Positions 44,597 through 53,497 of a stretch of DNA of 64,000 nt are shown piece by piece (position 1 is the first letter of the stretch; each line of letters opens with the position of its first letter). The notes under the pieces were generated by a model. The model was given only the letters and a program-made list of their open reading frames with translations, ran no database searches and was not told the origin of the DNA. This DNA comes from Pseudoduganella guangdongensis. GTDB lineage: Bacteria; Pseudomonadota; Gammaproteobacteria; Burkholderiales; Burkholderiaceae_D. Location: assembly GCF_009857475.1 (NCBI RefSeq), contig NZ_WWCJ01000008.1:1-64000 (forward strand), read 5' to 3'. A program made the position numbers and the translations under genes.

Positions 44597-45472
44597 GTTA
44601 GATCTTTAATTAGTTGCCTTTTACTTCCTCTGTTGGCCAATGCGGGGGTCTTTTCGAATGAGAGGGTGCAGTCTTTCCCAATTGGCTGGCCTGCCCTGAA
44701 GGGCATGTCCGAGAATTGTGCGGAGGTCCAGGGCTCTTATATCGATCCTAACCAAAGGCGTTGGGAACACGAAGAGTTCCCGGCGAGTCGGCTGGGTGAA
44801 AAGTCCGGCGGCCAATACCATGGAGTCTGGTGGGCGTTGGGCCTGTCCCACCAGGAGGTGCAGCCGGATGTGCAGCATGCGATGCCGCGCACGTTCTCTG
44901 TGGCGTTGACTGAGAATCAGGGCGTGTCGATCAAGTATCTGATCGGCGAGAAGCTGGTGTCCTCGCGCATGTTTGCCAGGGGCGAGTGGTCGTGCGGCGC
45001 CGATGGCCTGACCCTTAGGGTGCTCGATCGCAAAGGTCCTGGGATGGACAAAATTCCTTACCATGGCCATTTCGTCCACCGCGCCACGCTCTATCGCGTG
45101 AACGAAGATCTTTACCTCAAATTCGAACGTCGTTCCGAGATGTGGTTGGCGCACGTCGTGCCGCAGTGGTCGCATGATGTGGAGTGGCTGCGCTTTATGG
45201 GGGAGCACGCGCGGCCGACCACGTCGTTGGCGGCGGGGGATGTGCTGCGGATGAACACTGCCAGGCAGGCATTCCTTGAGAAGTATTTGCCAGGGAAGGG
45301 GAGCAAGGCTTTTGCGCAGGCGCCGGACGGTAGTTGGGGCTGGGCGGCGAACCGCACTTCGCCGCGTGTGGCGGCGGAGGATGCGATTGCCACCTGTAGC
45401 CAGTACGTTAAGCCGCACAACAAGCCTTGTACGCTTGTGCATATTGATGATTGGTGGACTGTGTCGCAGTAA
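44597..45472 (+). CDS. Exported protein, unknown; no standard start codon
   Basis: About 291 codons. The mature part (from SNERVQSFPIGWPALKGMSENC) has WWALGLSHQEVQPDVQHAMPRTFSVAL and RSEMWLAHVVPQW; not recognised. The in-frame sequence before the first usable TTG (44633) reads RSLISCLLLPLLANA, a good signal peptide, and TAGGAGA lies just before codon GTT at 44597, where a start is expected. Either GTT (or ATT 44609) is used, the start codon is mutated, or TTG 44633 makes a leaderless form. Confidence 0.6.
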   Translation, partial: VRSLISCLLLPLLANAGVFSNERVQSFPIGWPALKGMSENCAEVQGSYIDPNQRRWEHEEFPASRLGEKSGGQYHGVWWALGLSHQEVQPDVQHAMPRTFSVALTENQGVSIKYLIGEKLVSSRMFARGEWSCGADGLTLRVLDRKGPGMDKIPYHGHFVHRATLYRVNEDLYLKFERRSEMWLAHVVPQWSHDVEWLRFMGEHARPTTSLAAGDVLRMNTARQAFLEKYLPGKGSKAFAQAPDGSWGWAANRTSPRVAAEDAIATCSQYVKPHNKPCTLVHIDDWWTVSQ

Positions 45473-45487
45473 TTCTGGAGAAGCTGA

Positions 45488-45991
45488 ATGCAGAAGGGCA
45501 TTGTGGGATTGATGTTGTGTGCGGCGCTGGGCGCCAACGCGGCGCCGGTTGCTGATAAGGCGAAGGAGGACAAGCTGGTCTTCATGCGGAACGAGGAGCC
45601 TGCTATGAAGAGTGCTTTCGAGAAGGGGCGTGCAACGCTCGACAGCTTCCTGGCCAAGGCCTCTGCGCCTGCGCAGGGTACGTCCAAGTATGCGTTAAAG
45701 GTCGCCATCACCGAGGGGCTGAACACGGAGTTTTTCTGGGTACGTGATTTCCAGTGGGCGGATGGGCAGTTCACCGGCACCCTCGCGAATGAGCCGCGCA
45801 TGGTGAAGAAGGTCACCAGCGGGCAGCGGATCAAGTTTGGGCGCGAGCTGGTGGTGGACTGGACTTACTGGGATGCGGCGCAGCGGCGCACGTTCGGCAA
45901 TTTCACGGCGTGTGCCCTGCTTACCAAAGAGCCGCGAGATGAGGCGCAAAAGTTCAAGGCGCAACTCGGTCTTCAGTGCGGGGACGAGTGA
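45488..45991 (+). CDS. Exported DUF2314 family protein
   Basis: 167 aa. Signal peptide (MQKGIVGLMLCAALGANAAP), then DUF2314: AMKSAFEKGRATLDSFLAKA, YALKVAITEGLNTEFFWVRDFQWADGQFTGTLANEPRMVKKVTSGQRIKF and VVDWTYWDA. The same family includes YegJ of E. coli; function unknown. Starts 15 nt after the preceding gene with GGAGAAG upstream. Confidence 0.87.
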   Translation: MQKGIVGLMLCAALGANAAPVADKAKEDKLVFMRNEEPAMKSAFEKGRATLDSFLAKASAPAQGTSKYALKVAITEGLNTEFFWVRDFQWADGQFTGTLANEPRMVKKVTSGQRIKFGRELVVDWTYWDAAQRRTFGNFTACALLTKEPRDEAQKFKAQLGLQCGDE

Positions 45992-46158
45992 TGTGTTTGC
46001 GGCTTGGTTTGCTTTTGCTGGCTGGCGCTTGTCAGGGCGGCAAGGCGGCTGCCTTACTCCAGCAGCACGGCAGCGCCATTACGGATCGTGCTTTGCACTT
46101 CCGCCACGGCGTCGGTTTGGCGCAGCAGGTCGGCAATTACGTGGTCCGGGGCTGGTGA
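45991..46158 (+). CDS. Possible short lipoprotein overlapping osmC-like gene end
   Basis: TGATG overlap with the DUF2314 stop; MCLRLGLLLLAGACQGGKAA carries a lipobox (LAGAC). The frame then runs antisense into the OsmC gene and ends after 55 codons. Possibly the truncated start of a lipoprotein gene. Confidence 0.25.
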   Translation: MCLRLGLLLLAGACQGGKAAALLQQHGSAITDRALHFRHGVGLAQQVGNYVVRGW

Positions 46159-46449
46159 GGTGACGCGGGCGAAGTAGCGGATATTGGTGGCAGCCAGGCC
46201 GCGACCGGGGAAGTCGGCGCTGGCTTCCACGTACACCGCGTCGACCGGGATTTGCAGCCGTTCGGCTTCGCGGTACACGTCGTTGCAATAGCAGGTGGCA
46301 AGGGCCAGCATCAGGAATTCGCCGCCGTTCACGGCGGAGCCCTGGCCGGTGCTCTTGGCTGGCACCGGCAGCGTCTGTGCGGCGCCGTTGGTGGCGACGA
46401 GTACTTCGTGCGCCTGGGCGGAGTTGCGGACCGTGGCGGTGATCTTCAT
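46054..46449 (-). CDS. OsmC family protein
   Basis: 131 aa. OsmC/Ohr fold: VNGGEFLMLALATCYCNDVYREAERLQIPVDAVYVEASADFP, with the resolving/active Cys in ATCYCND. The second Cys pattern is closer to OsmC-like peroxidase relatives than to Ohr. Likely reduces peroxides or is a redox-stress protein in the cytosol. Convergent with the DUF2314 gene and alone in its transcript. Confidence 0.88.
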   Translation of the reverse strand: MKITATVRNSAQAHEVLVATNGAAQTLPVPAKSTGQGSAVNGGEFLMLALATCYCNDVYREAERLQIPVDAVYVEASADFPGRGLAATNIRYFARVTSPAPDHVIADLLRQTDAVAEVQSTIRNGAAVLLE

Positions 46450-46479
46450 GGGGCGCTCCTGCTGGCAGAAGCGCCCATT

Positions 46480-48444
46480 TTACTTCGTCAGTCGATAGCG
46501 CTGCTCACGGTACAACAGCGACGGCGCAATCACGTGGGCCATGGCCTTGTCGACCTGGGCCTCGGTGGGCTTGATGTCGGTCAGGTGCAGTTCGCCTTTG
46601 CCGAAATCGTAGTTGCCGATCAGCGGCGCCTGGCCGGGGCGCAGGATGGTCGCGGTTTTCCCTTCCAGCCAGGTGAAGTAGTTATCGAACTGCATAATGG
46701 CGCGGCCCGGGCTGGTGCCGTCCTTCACAAAGTCGCGGCCGATCATCGGGTGGCTGCTCGATATGCCCATCAGGGAAAGCAAAGTCGGGCCCAGGTCGAT
46801 CTGGCTGGCCAGGGTGGTAATACGCTTCGGCTGCACGTCGGCGCCCAGGATCAGGCCGGGGATGTGGAATTTCTTGATCGGCACCAGGCTGTTGCCGTAG
46901 ACGCGGTTGTCGTGGTCGGCCACGATCAGGAAGACGGTGTCCTGCCAGTATGCTTCCTTCTTGGCGGCGGCGATGAATTTGCCCAGCGCGTAGTCGGCGT
47001 ATTTCACGGCGTTGTTGACCGTTTGCTTGGCCGGGTCGTGCAGTTCGATTTTCCCGTCCGGGAATTCGAACGGCTCGTGGTTGGAGGAGCTGAAAATCAG
47101 GCTGAAGAAGGGCTTGTCCTGCGCATGCAGCGTTTTCAGGCGCTCCAGCGATTTGTCGAACAGGTCTTCATCGGATGCGCCCCAGCTGCCGACGAACTTG
47201 GGCTGCATATCGCCCCGGTCCACCACGTTCTGGAAGCCGTTGCCGGTGAAGAAGCTGCGCATATTGTCGAAGTGCGCTTCGCCGCCGTAGACGAATTCCG
47301 TGTTGTAGCCTTGCTTGCCCAGGCCCATGGCCAGGGTGTAGAAATTCTGCTGCGCCAGCGAGAGCTTGACCACGCTGCGCGCCGGCGTTGGCGCATTGCC
47401 CGCCACCACGGCTTCGATGCCGCGCACGGAGCGGGTGCCGGTGGCGTACAGCTGCTCAAACCACCAGCCTTCGTTCTTCAGCTTCTCCAGCTCCGGCGTA
47501 ACCGGCAGGCCGCCCAGCGATTGCACAAAGGTGGCGCCCAGGCTTTCTTCCAGCACGATCACCAGGTTGAGCGGCTTGTCGCGCTTGATGGCGGCTTCCT
47601 GCGCGTGCAGGGTGGGCAGCTCGGGGTTGTTGAACTGATAGTCGCGCAGCCACGGCGCGGCGGTCACGGTCGGGAATACTTTCTCACGCGGGAAATCGCC
47701 GTAGATCTCGGAGGAGTTGGCTTCCTTGCGCATCGAGGCAATGGCGTCGATCACCGACCATGGCGAGTTGATGATGATGGAGTTGACCATGGCGTCGCCG
47801 GTCAGGGCGAAGGTGGCCGGGTTGGCCGGGCGATGGGCGGTGGTGGAGCGGATCTGGAAGGCCAGCACCAGCACCAGCAGAGGCCATGTCAGCAGCAGCA
47901 CTTTGGGCGACCACATGCCGGTATGGGAGGCCGCCGACTTGAGCATGCGGTACAACAGCACCGACAGCAGGATGGTGCCGCTGATGCCGGCGATAACGGC
48001 CAAGCGGAAGCCGTTCCACAGCGTGGCGGCGACCTCTTTGGGGTAGGACAGGTATTCGACGAACAGGCGGTTCGGGCGGAAGTCGTACTGCATGATGAAC
48101 TGCGGCGTGGACAGTTCCATGAAGACGATGAACAGCAGCCCGAAACTGGCCCAGGCCACGCTGAATGTCTTCCAGGCGCGTTCGGAATAGCGTTGTGCCA
48201 GCACGGGCGCCAGCAGCAGCGGCAGCACCAGCAGGTAGCCGAGCAGGATCAGGTCGGCGCGCACGCCTTGCACCAGGATTTCACCAACAATGCCGGTGGC
48301 GCTGACGCGATCCCATTGCCAGGCCACCAGGGCAAAGCGTGAAACGGAGAGGAGCAGCAGACCGGCAACCAGCATCTGCAGCAGGGTAGCGTAAGGGCCC
48401 GCCCATTTGGTCAGACGGGCAATGCGGACGGCTGCTCGGTTCAT
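46480..48444 (-). CDS. LtaS-type membrane sulfatase-fold phosphoglycerol/phosphoethanolamine transferase
   Basis: 654 aa. Four to five N-terminal membrane helices (to about 200), then an extracytoplasmic sulfatase-fold domain: EESLGATFVQSLGG (metal Glu), catalytic Thr in YATGTRSVRGIEA, HEPFEFPDG, and FLIVADHDNRV (Asp/His metal ligands). Matches the LtaS/OpgB/MdoB group. The start at ATG 48444 overlaps the previous gene by ATGA. Last gene of a four-gene operon; likely modifies a cell-surface glycan. Confidence 0.9.
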   Translation of the reverse strand: MNRAAVRIARLTKWAGPYATLLQMLVAGLLLLSVSRFALVAWQWDRVSATGIVGEILVQGVRADLILLGYLLVLPLLLAPVLAQRYSERAWKTFSVAWASFGLLFIVFMELSTPQFIMQYDFRPNRLFVEYLSYPKEVAATLWNGFRLAVIAGISGTILLSVLLYRMLKSAASHTGMWSPKVLLLTWPLLVLVLAFQIRSTTAHRPANPATFALTGDAMVNSIIINSPWSVIDAIASMRKEANSSEIYGDFPREKVFPTVTAAPWLRDYQFNNPELPTLHAQEAAIKRDKPLNLVIVLEESLGATFVQSLGGLPVTPELEKLKNEGWWFEQLYATGTRSVRGIEAVVAGNAPTPARSVVKLSLAQQNFYTLAMGLGKQGYNTEFVYGGEAHFDNMRSFFTGNGFQNVVDRGDMQPKFVGSWGASDEDLFDKSLERLKTLHAQDKPFFSLIFSSSNHEPFEFPDGKIELHDPAKQTVNNAVKYADYALGKFIAAAKKEAYWQDTVFLIVADHDNRVYGNSLVPIKKFHIPGLILGADVQPKRITTLASQIDLGPTLLSLMGISSSHPMIGRDFVKDGTSPGRAIMQFDNYFTWLEGKTATILRPGQAPLIGNYDFGKGELHLTDIKPTEAQVDKAMAHVIAPSLLYREQRYRLTK

Positions 48445-49253
48445 GATGCCAGGTACTTCTCGACGCCGGTGCCTGCCGCCAGCAGCCATGCGGTCAACAG
48501 CAGGAACAGCATCAGGCAGCTGAACAGCTTATCGAGCAGGCGGCTTTCGCCCGGCTGCTGGAACACTGCCGGCTGGCCGTAGCCGTGACCCAGGAAGTAG
48601 GCGGCGAAGGCGGTGCTCATATAGTGCACGGCGCCGAACATTTCGCCCAGCTCGCCTTTGCGCGGATGCTCGATCAGCACGTGCGACAGGGCCACCAGCA
48701 CCAGGTAGACCAGCGCTACCGGCAGCGGCGGCAGGTAGACGCCGAATTTCTCAACGAAGTTGCGCACGGCGGGGCGGCTGCGCGCCAGCAGGGGCAGCAC
48801 CACGTTGTGGGTCAGGCCGACCAGCAGGATCAGCTTGAGCATGATGGTCTTGTGGATGCTGCCGCTGCTGCCGATGGCCAGGTTGTGCAGGTTGGTTTCG
48901 CCCTGGCGGTTGTTCTGTGCGAAGAATTCGGAGGACTGCACATTGAGCACGCGCTGGAACCAGCTCACTTCTTCCATGGCGGCCGCCGCCACCACCAGGC
49001 CCAGGCCCAGGATGCCGAGGGTGGTCAGGTCAAGCTTGCCGCGCTTCCAGCGTTCCACGCCGGCGAACAGCAGCAGGCCGGCGGTCATGGCGAAGGAGAG
49101 GAACTGCATCCATTCGACCAGCCCGTCTTCGGTGACCAGGCGCGCCAATTGCTCGCTGGAGCCTCGCGCGCCCACGGCCAGCAACAATACGAACACATTG
49201 ATGGCGATACCAGTCAACAGCACTGGATGCGCATACCATTTGCGATTTACCAC
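48441..49253 (-). CDS. Polytopic membrane protein, unknown
   Basis: 270 aa, about seven membrane segments (HPVLLTGIAINVFVLLLAVG; TTLGILGLGLVVAAAAMEEVSWFQRVL; LILLVGLTHNVVLPLL). The EEVSWFQ and HYMSTAFAAYFLGHGYGQ motifs may be conserved. Start chosen at GTG 49253, which has AAGGAG 7 nt upstream; it overlaps the end of the previous gene. Stop overlaps the LtaS-like start. Confidence 0.8.
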   Translation of the reverse strand: MVNRKWYAHPVLLTGIAINVFVLLLAVGARGSSEQLARLVTEDGLVEWMQFLSFAMTAGLLLFAGVERWKRGKLDLTTLGILGLGLVVAAAAMEEVSWFQRVLNVQSSEFFAQNNRQGETNLHNLAIGSSGSIHKTIMLKLILLVGLTHNVVLPLLARSRPAVRNFVEKFGVYLPPLPVALVYLVLVALSHVLIEHPRKGELGEMFGAVHYMSTAFAAYFLGHGYGQPAVFQQPGESRLLDKLFSCLMLFLLLTAWLLAAGTGVEKYLAS

Positions 49254-49870
49254 TGAACTACTCCTTGTTTGATTTTGATCGTTTTGATTGCCAGCGACAC
49301 CACCGCCCAGATCCACAGCAGGGGATCGAGCAGGGCGTCCCACAGGTTACCGGTGGGCAGGCGCAGCACGGCAAACAGGGCCAGGGCGCCGAGCAGGGCG
49401 AACAGGTGGGCCTGCTTGATGCCGCGCGCAATGCCGGCCGCGCACAGCGCCATCAAGGCCAGCGCCAGGAGCGGCGCGGCGCGCGGGCCGAAACCCCAGT
49501 AATACAGGCCCAGGTGCACCATGCCCAGGGCGTCCAGGTAGAGCAGCAGGCCGAGCAGGGCCAGCGCCGCTGCCATCAGAAGGGGCATGCCTTCTTCCGC
49601 GCCGGCAGCGCGCCAGGGGCGGGCCAGGCGCACCAGGCACAGGCCGGCCAGCAGGCCGCTTGGCCATTGCACGGCCAGCGCGATCCAGTAGGCGGGCGAG
49701 TATTGGCCCGGCAGCATCATCAGCAGCATCAGGCTGGCGAGCAGCAGGGCGACGGCGCGGCGCGAGCGTTGCAGGGATGCTGGCAGCAGGGCGGCAAAAG
49801 CAGCGGCGAACACCACCGCCCATGCCAGCCTGCCGTAGGTACCTTGCAGTACCAGGTCGGGCAGGGTCAT
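49247..49870 (-). CDS. Polytopic membrane protein, unknown
   Basis: 207 aa, Leu/Ala-rich, about six membrane segments, with YSPAYWIALAVQWPSG and LGLYYWGFGPRAAPLLAL loops. No recognised family. Its ATG overlaps the sialidase-like stop (ATGA) and its end overlaps the next gene by 7 nt, so the four genes are translated as a coupled set. Confidence 0.75.
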   Translation of the reverse strand: MTLPDLVLQGTYGRLAWAVVFAAAFAALLPASLQRSRRAVALLLASLMLLMMLPGQYSPAYWIALAVQWPSGLLAGLCLVRLARPWRAAGAEEGMPLLMAAALALLGLLLYLDALGMVHLGLYYWGFGPRAAPLLALALMALCAAGIARGIKQAHLFALLGALALFAVLRLPTGNLWDALLDPLLWIWAVVSLAIKTIKIKQGVVQW

Positions 49871-51072
49871 TCCGGACTTCCTCCGAATTCGAGGTCGATG
49901 ACGTGGTGGGCAATGGCCTCGCGGCGCGAGGTGTAGGTGATGTGCAGCTCGTTGCCGACCTGGTGCAGGTCGGGATAGGAGAATTCTTCGCCGGCGCTGC
50001 CTTGCGCAACGTCGATCACGCGCGACCAGTTGCGGCCATTGTCGGTGACCGACAGGCGCAGGATATTGCGGTCGGAGCCGCCCGGCACCACGTGGTTGTG
50101 CAACAGGGCGATGCTGCCATTGCTCAGGCGCACGGCGCTGAGCGAGGTGCTCTGGTTGGGCAGGTCGAGCGGCGGCAGGTCGTCCCAGTTCACGCCGCCG
50201 TCGCTGCTGCGCGCGTGCTGGACTTTCTGCTCGCTGCTGGAGTCGCGCATCCAGGCGTGCACTTCGGACTGCGATATCGGCACAATGGTCGGCTGCAGGG
50301 CGGCGGTGCGCTGGCCGATGCGCGACATCCAGCGCGGGTCGCCGGCCGGGTCGAAGGCCAGCATCATCGGGTACTTGATGCCCATTTCAAAATAGGCCGG
50401 CAGCAGCCAGCCGCCGTCGGCCAGGCCGACCGGGGTGGTGCGCACCAGGGTGCTGGTGTTGAACAAGGGCGACAAGGGCAGCAGGCGTTTGACGGTGAAG
50501 CTTCTGCCCTCGTCGTGCGACACCAGCTGCACGATGCGCGAGGCGGCCCAGCCACCCAGGCCGGTGGCTACCACGAATAGGTCGATGCGGCCATCGGCCG
50601 AGCCCCAGGCCACCGGGTTGCCGATGCGGCGCACGCCGTATCCGAGGGCGGCGCCCAGGCTGTTGCGGCTGGCCACTTCCCACGGTTGCGACCACTTGCC
50701 ATCGATCCAGTGCGCGGCGTAGACTTTGACATCGGGGCCGCTTTCGCGGCTGCCGGCCCACCAGAAGGCTGCCATGCGGCCGCCAGGCAGGGGCGTGATC
50801 GCGCTGGCGTGGGCCGACGGGGCGTTGGGCGGTTTGGGGAGCAGGGTGGCGCTGCGCGGGACGAAACTGATTTTGCCGCGCTGGGCCGGTTCGATCAGCA
50901 TGGCGGCGGGCGCCTGGTGCGAGGCCGAGTAATACCAGCGTTTGATCTCGGCGCCGGTGGCCAGGAGGAGGGCAGCGGCACACGCGAGCTTGGCCAACAG
51001 GGAGGCTTTGCCGGAATAGGAGCGCGCGCTTTGCGAGCTGGCAATGGCGCTAACGCCCAACCGAAATTCCAT
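49867..51072 (-). CDS. Sialidase-fold (BNR repeat) exported or anchored protein
   Basis: 401 aa. N-terminal membrane anchor (residues about 24-42), then a six-bladed sialidase-type domain with Asp boxes SHDEGRSFTV, SSDGGVNWDD and SVTDNGRNWSRV, and an Arg-rich active-site candidate set (GYGVRRIGNPVAWG; GSAGEEFSYPDLHQVGNELHITYTSRRE). Sialidase relatives also include non-hydrolytic glycan-binding proteins. First gene of the operon that ends with the LtaS-like enzyme; a role in making or trimming a surface glycan is inference. Confidence 0.85.
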   Translation of the reverse strand: MEFRLGVSAIASSQSARSYSGKASLLAKLACAAALLLATGAEIKRWYYSASHQAPAAMLIEPAQRGKISFVPRSATLLPKPPNAPSAHASAITPLPGGRMAAFWWAGSRESGPDVKVYAAHWIDGKWSQPWEVASRNSLGAALGYGVRRIGNPVAWGSADGRIDLFVVATGLGGWAASRIVQLVSHDEGRSFTVKRLLPLSPLFNTSTLVRTTPVGLADGGWLLPAYFEMGIKYPMMLAFDPAGDPRWMSRIGQRTAALQPTIVPISQSEVHAWMRDSSSEQKVQHARSSDGGVNWDDLPPLDLPNQSTSLSAVRLSNGSIALLHNHVVPGGSDRNILRLSVTDNGRNWSRVIDVAQGSAGEEFSYPDLHQVGNELHITYTSRREAIAHHVIDLEFGGSPE

Positions 51073-51278
51073 CCTTTTTCCCTATTGCATTGATTTTTCG
51101 CAAGTGAATCATCACTAAGTGGAGCATCCTACAGTAAACCGATGCGCGGAGGGAAGTTTCTAGTAAGTTCCGTTTAATGAGGGCAACAGATGCTTTGTAA
51201 AATGGAAACATTCCCCGTCATGGAGGCGAAATAATGCCGGCGTAGCATCGGAATTCAAGCAAGCTTTCAGGAGATGCC

Positions 51279-51509
51279 ATGTCTTTTGCCCGCACCAGCG
51301 GGGCCGTGCTGCTTACCGCTTTGGCCTCGGCCCATACCTTTGCCGCCGACCCTAACCAGGTCGAGGCGGACGCCTTCGCCACCCGCCACGCCGAGCGGTG
51401 CATGTTGCACCACGATAACCCCGCAATGTGCGCCATGCTGACGGTTCAACTGGCCTCCCACCTGTATGGCATGGCGTTCGCCGACCAGGTGGCGCAAGCC
51501 TTGCGCTGA
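51279..51509 (+). CDS. Small exported protein, unknown
   Basis: 76 aa. Signal peptide (MSFARTSGAVLLTALASAHTFAAD); short mature part with two Cys (ERCMLHHDNPAMCAML) likely to form a disulfide. ATG 51279 has CAGGAG upstream. Not recognised. The 206-bp gap before it holds no other gene. Confidence 0.65.
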   Translation: MSFARTSGAVLLTALASAHTFAADPNQVEADAFATRHAERCMLHHDNPAMCAMLTVQLASHLYGMAFADQVAQALR

Positions 51510-51549
51510 CGTTACACTCTAGGCAATTCAAATAGCCTGGGGAGACGGA

Positions 51550-52011
51550 ATGAAACCATTCGCATACGCGGTGTTGCTGGTGGCGCTGGCATGGGGTGGT
51601 GCGGCGCAGGCGCAGACGGCGCCGGCATACGATGCGGAACTGGCCAAGTCCCTGGGCGGCAACGACAACGGCATGCGCCGTTATGTGTTCGTGCTGTTGC
51701 GCAGCGGGCCGAACAAGGTGCCGGCCGGGCCCGAGCGCACGGAAATGTTCGCCGGCCACATGGCCAATATCCAGCGCCTGGCCAATGAGCGCAAGCTGGC
51801 TTACGCCGGCCCGCTGGATGGGGTGGATGGCGCGCGCGGCATCTTCATTTTCGCGGTGGAGAGCATCGACGAGGCCAAGGCCCTGGTGGCGACCGATCCT
51901 GTCATCGCCAAGGGCGAAATGGTGGCCGAGTATCACACCCACTTCGGCTCTGCGGGGCTGATGATGGTGAACCAGGTGCATGGCAAGATCAGCAAGCCGG
52001 CCGCCAAGTGA
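51550..52011 (+). CDS. Exported YCII-related domain protein
   Basis: 153 aa. Signal peptide (MKPFAYAVLLVALAWGGAAQAQT), then YciI-like ferredoxin-fold: RYVFVLLRSGP, ERTEMFAGHMANIQRLANERKLAYAGPLDGVDGARGIFIFAVESIDEAKALVATDPVI. Most YciI proteins are cytosolic; this one is exported. It overlaps the next gene by 4 nt (GTGA). Confidence 0.87.
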   Translation: MKPFAYAVLLVALAWGGAAQAQTAPAYDAELAKSLGGNDNGMRRYVFVLLRSGPNKVPAGPERTEMFAGHMANIQRLANERKLAYAGPLDGVDGARGIFIFAVESIDEAKALVATDPVIAKGEMVAEYHTHFGSAGLMMVNQVHGKISKPAAK

Positions 52012-53381
52012 AGTTGACTACCGTCAGGCCGATTTTCCTGGCGCTGTTAGTGGCCATAGCCGCGCCGGTGCGGGCCGAGGCGCCGCTGGCGCAGCGGCTG
52101 GATGCCGCCTTGGCGCCCATGTTCAAACCCAATGCGCCGGGCGCCACGGTGATTGTGGTCAAGGACGGGGTGCCGGTCCTGCGCAAAGGCTACGGCCTGG
52201 CGGACGTGGATGCGGGGACGCCGCTGCAGGCGGATATGCAGCTGCGGCTCGGCTCCATTACCAAGCAGTTCACGGCGGTGGCAATCCTGATGCTGGCGGA
52301 GCAGGGCAAGCTGACGTTGCAGGATGATGTTACGCGCCTGCTGCCGGACTATCCCACGCGGGGCCAGCGCATCACCATTGCGCAGCTGCTGCAGCACACG
52401 GCGGGGCTTCCCAGCTACACCAATATGTTCAGCTTCGCGATGGTGGAGGACAAGGACAAGAGCGTGCAGCAGGTGATCGACTTCTTCAAGGACGATGCGC
52501 TGGACTTTACGCCGGGCGAGCGCTGGGCTTACAGCAATTCGGGCTATGTCCTGCTGGGCGCGATCATAGAAAAGGCGTCCGGCCTGTCGTATGCGGATTT
52601 CATCGCGCAGAACATCTTCGAGCCGCTCGGCATGCGCGACACGGCGTATGAGGGCCACGAACGCAGCGCCAAGCGGCGCGTGACCGGCTATCGCGCGGGC
52701 ATTTTGGGCGGTTACCGGGCGGCGCCGGAGATCAGCATGGCGCTGCCGTATGCGGCGGGCGGCGTGGTTTCCACCGTGGACGACCTGGCGCGCTGGGATG
52801 CGGCGATCAGCGCCGGCAAGCTGCTCACGGCGGAAAGCTGGCAGCAAGCGTTCACGCCATGCCGCCTGCCTGGCGGCGGCAAATGCACGTATGGCTATGG
52901 CTGGCTGACCGGCAGCTTGCGCGGGCACCGGATGCTGTCGCACGGCGGCGATATTTCCGGCTTTAACAGCCAGGCGATCCGCCTGCCGGACGATAAGGTG
53001 TTCGTGGCGGTGCTGTCCAACGGCAGCCGCAGCGTGGTGAACATCGACCGCGCCGCTTTCACGGCGGCGGCCATGGCGGCTGGCGATCCTTTCCCGCCGC
53101 AGCGCGCCATCCCCATGGCCAAGCTGGCGCTGGCCGCTTTTGCCGGCAGCTACCGTATGGCGGATAGCGGCATGCGCACCATCAGTTTCGATGGCGGCGG
53201 CCTGCGCTTCGAACGCAGGGGGCGGCCGGGAGCCGGGCTGCGTCCCTATGCGGTGGATAAATTCTTCGTCGAAGGCTCGCTGTCGACGCTGGACTTCATG
53301 CGCGGGCCGGATGGGGCGGTGACCGGCTTCGTCCTGCACGGTACTTACGGCGACGAAAGCGCGCAGCGCGTCCTCAACTGA
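52008..53381 (+). CDS. Exported serine hydrolase, beta-lactamase/esterase (class C-like) family
   Basis: 457 aa. Starts GTG, overlapping the YciI gene. Signal peptide, then SxxK motif S83-I-T-K86 (LGSITKQFTAVA), YSN motif (WAYSNSGYVLLG) and a C-terminal HGGDISGF in place of KTG. The long C-terminal domain (from about 370) is beta-rich. Penicillin-binding-protein-like esterase or peptidase; antibiotic hydrolysis not implied. Tandem paralogue downstream. Confidence 0.9.
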   Translation: MKLTTVRPIFLALLVAIAAPVRAEAPLAQRLDAALAPMFKPNAPGATVIVVKDGVPVLRKGYGLADVDAGTPLQADMQLRLGSITKQFTAVAILMLAEQGKLTLQDDVTRLLPDYPTRGQRITIAQLLQHTAGLPSYTNMFSFAMVEDKDKSVQQVIDFFKDDALDFTPGERWAYSNSGYVLLGAIIEKASGLSYADFIAQNIFEPLGMRDTAYEGHERSAKRRVTGYRAGILGGYRAAPEISMALPYAAGGVVSTVDDLARWDAAISAGKLLTAESWQQAFTPCRLPGGGKCTYGYGWLTGSLRGHRMLSHGGDISGFNSQAIRLPDDKVFVAVLSNGSRSVVNIDRAAFTAAAMAAGDPFPPQRAIPMAKLALAAFAGSYRMADSGMRTISFDGGGLRFERRGRPGAGLRPYAVDKFFVEGSLSTLDFMRGPDGAVTGFVLHGTYGDESAQRVLN

Positions 53382-53497
53382 CCTTCAACTGATCGGCGCC
53401 TGCCGCCATTCGCCCCCCGGGATCGACCATTCGTCGCCCCGGCGTGGCTGGCGCGGCAGGGCGGCGCTAGCATGCGGATTTTCGGGGAGGCCGGGCC

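Noticed and set aside
41854..46449. Further integron cassettes beyond 41.8 kb
   Set aside because: No RYYYAAC/GTTRRRY pairs with inner arms were found after 41773, and an operon-like layout (43455-44415) replaces cassette spacing.
46252..48342. 696-codon plus frame antisense to the LtaS-like gene
   Set aside because: His/Gln/Arg-rich antisense product; the minus gene has all catalytic motifs.
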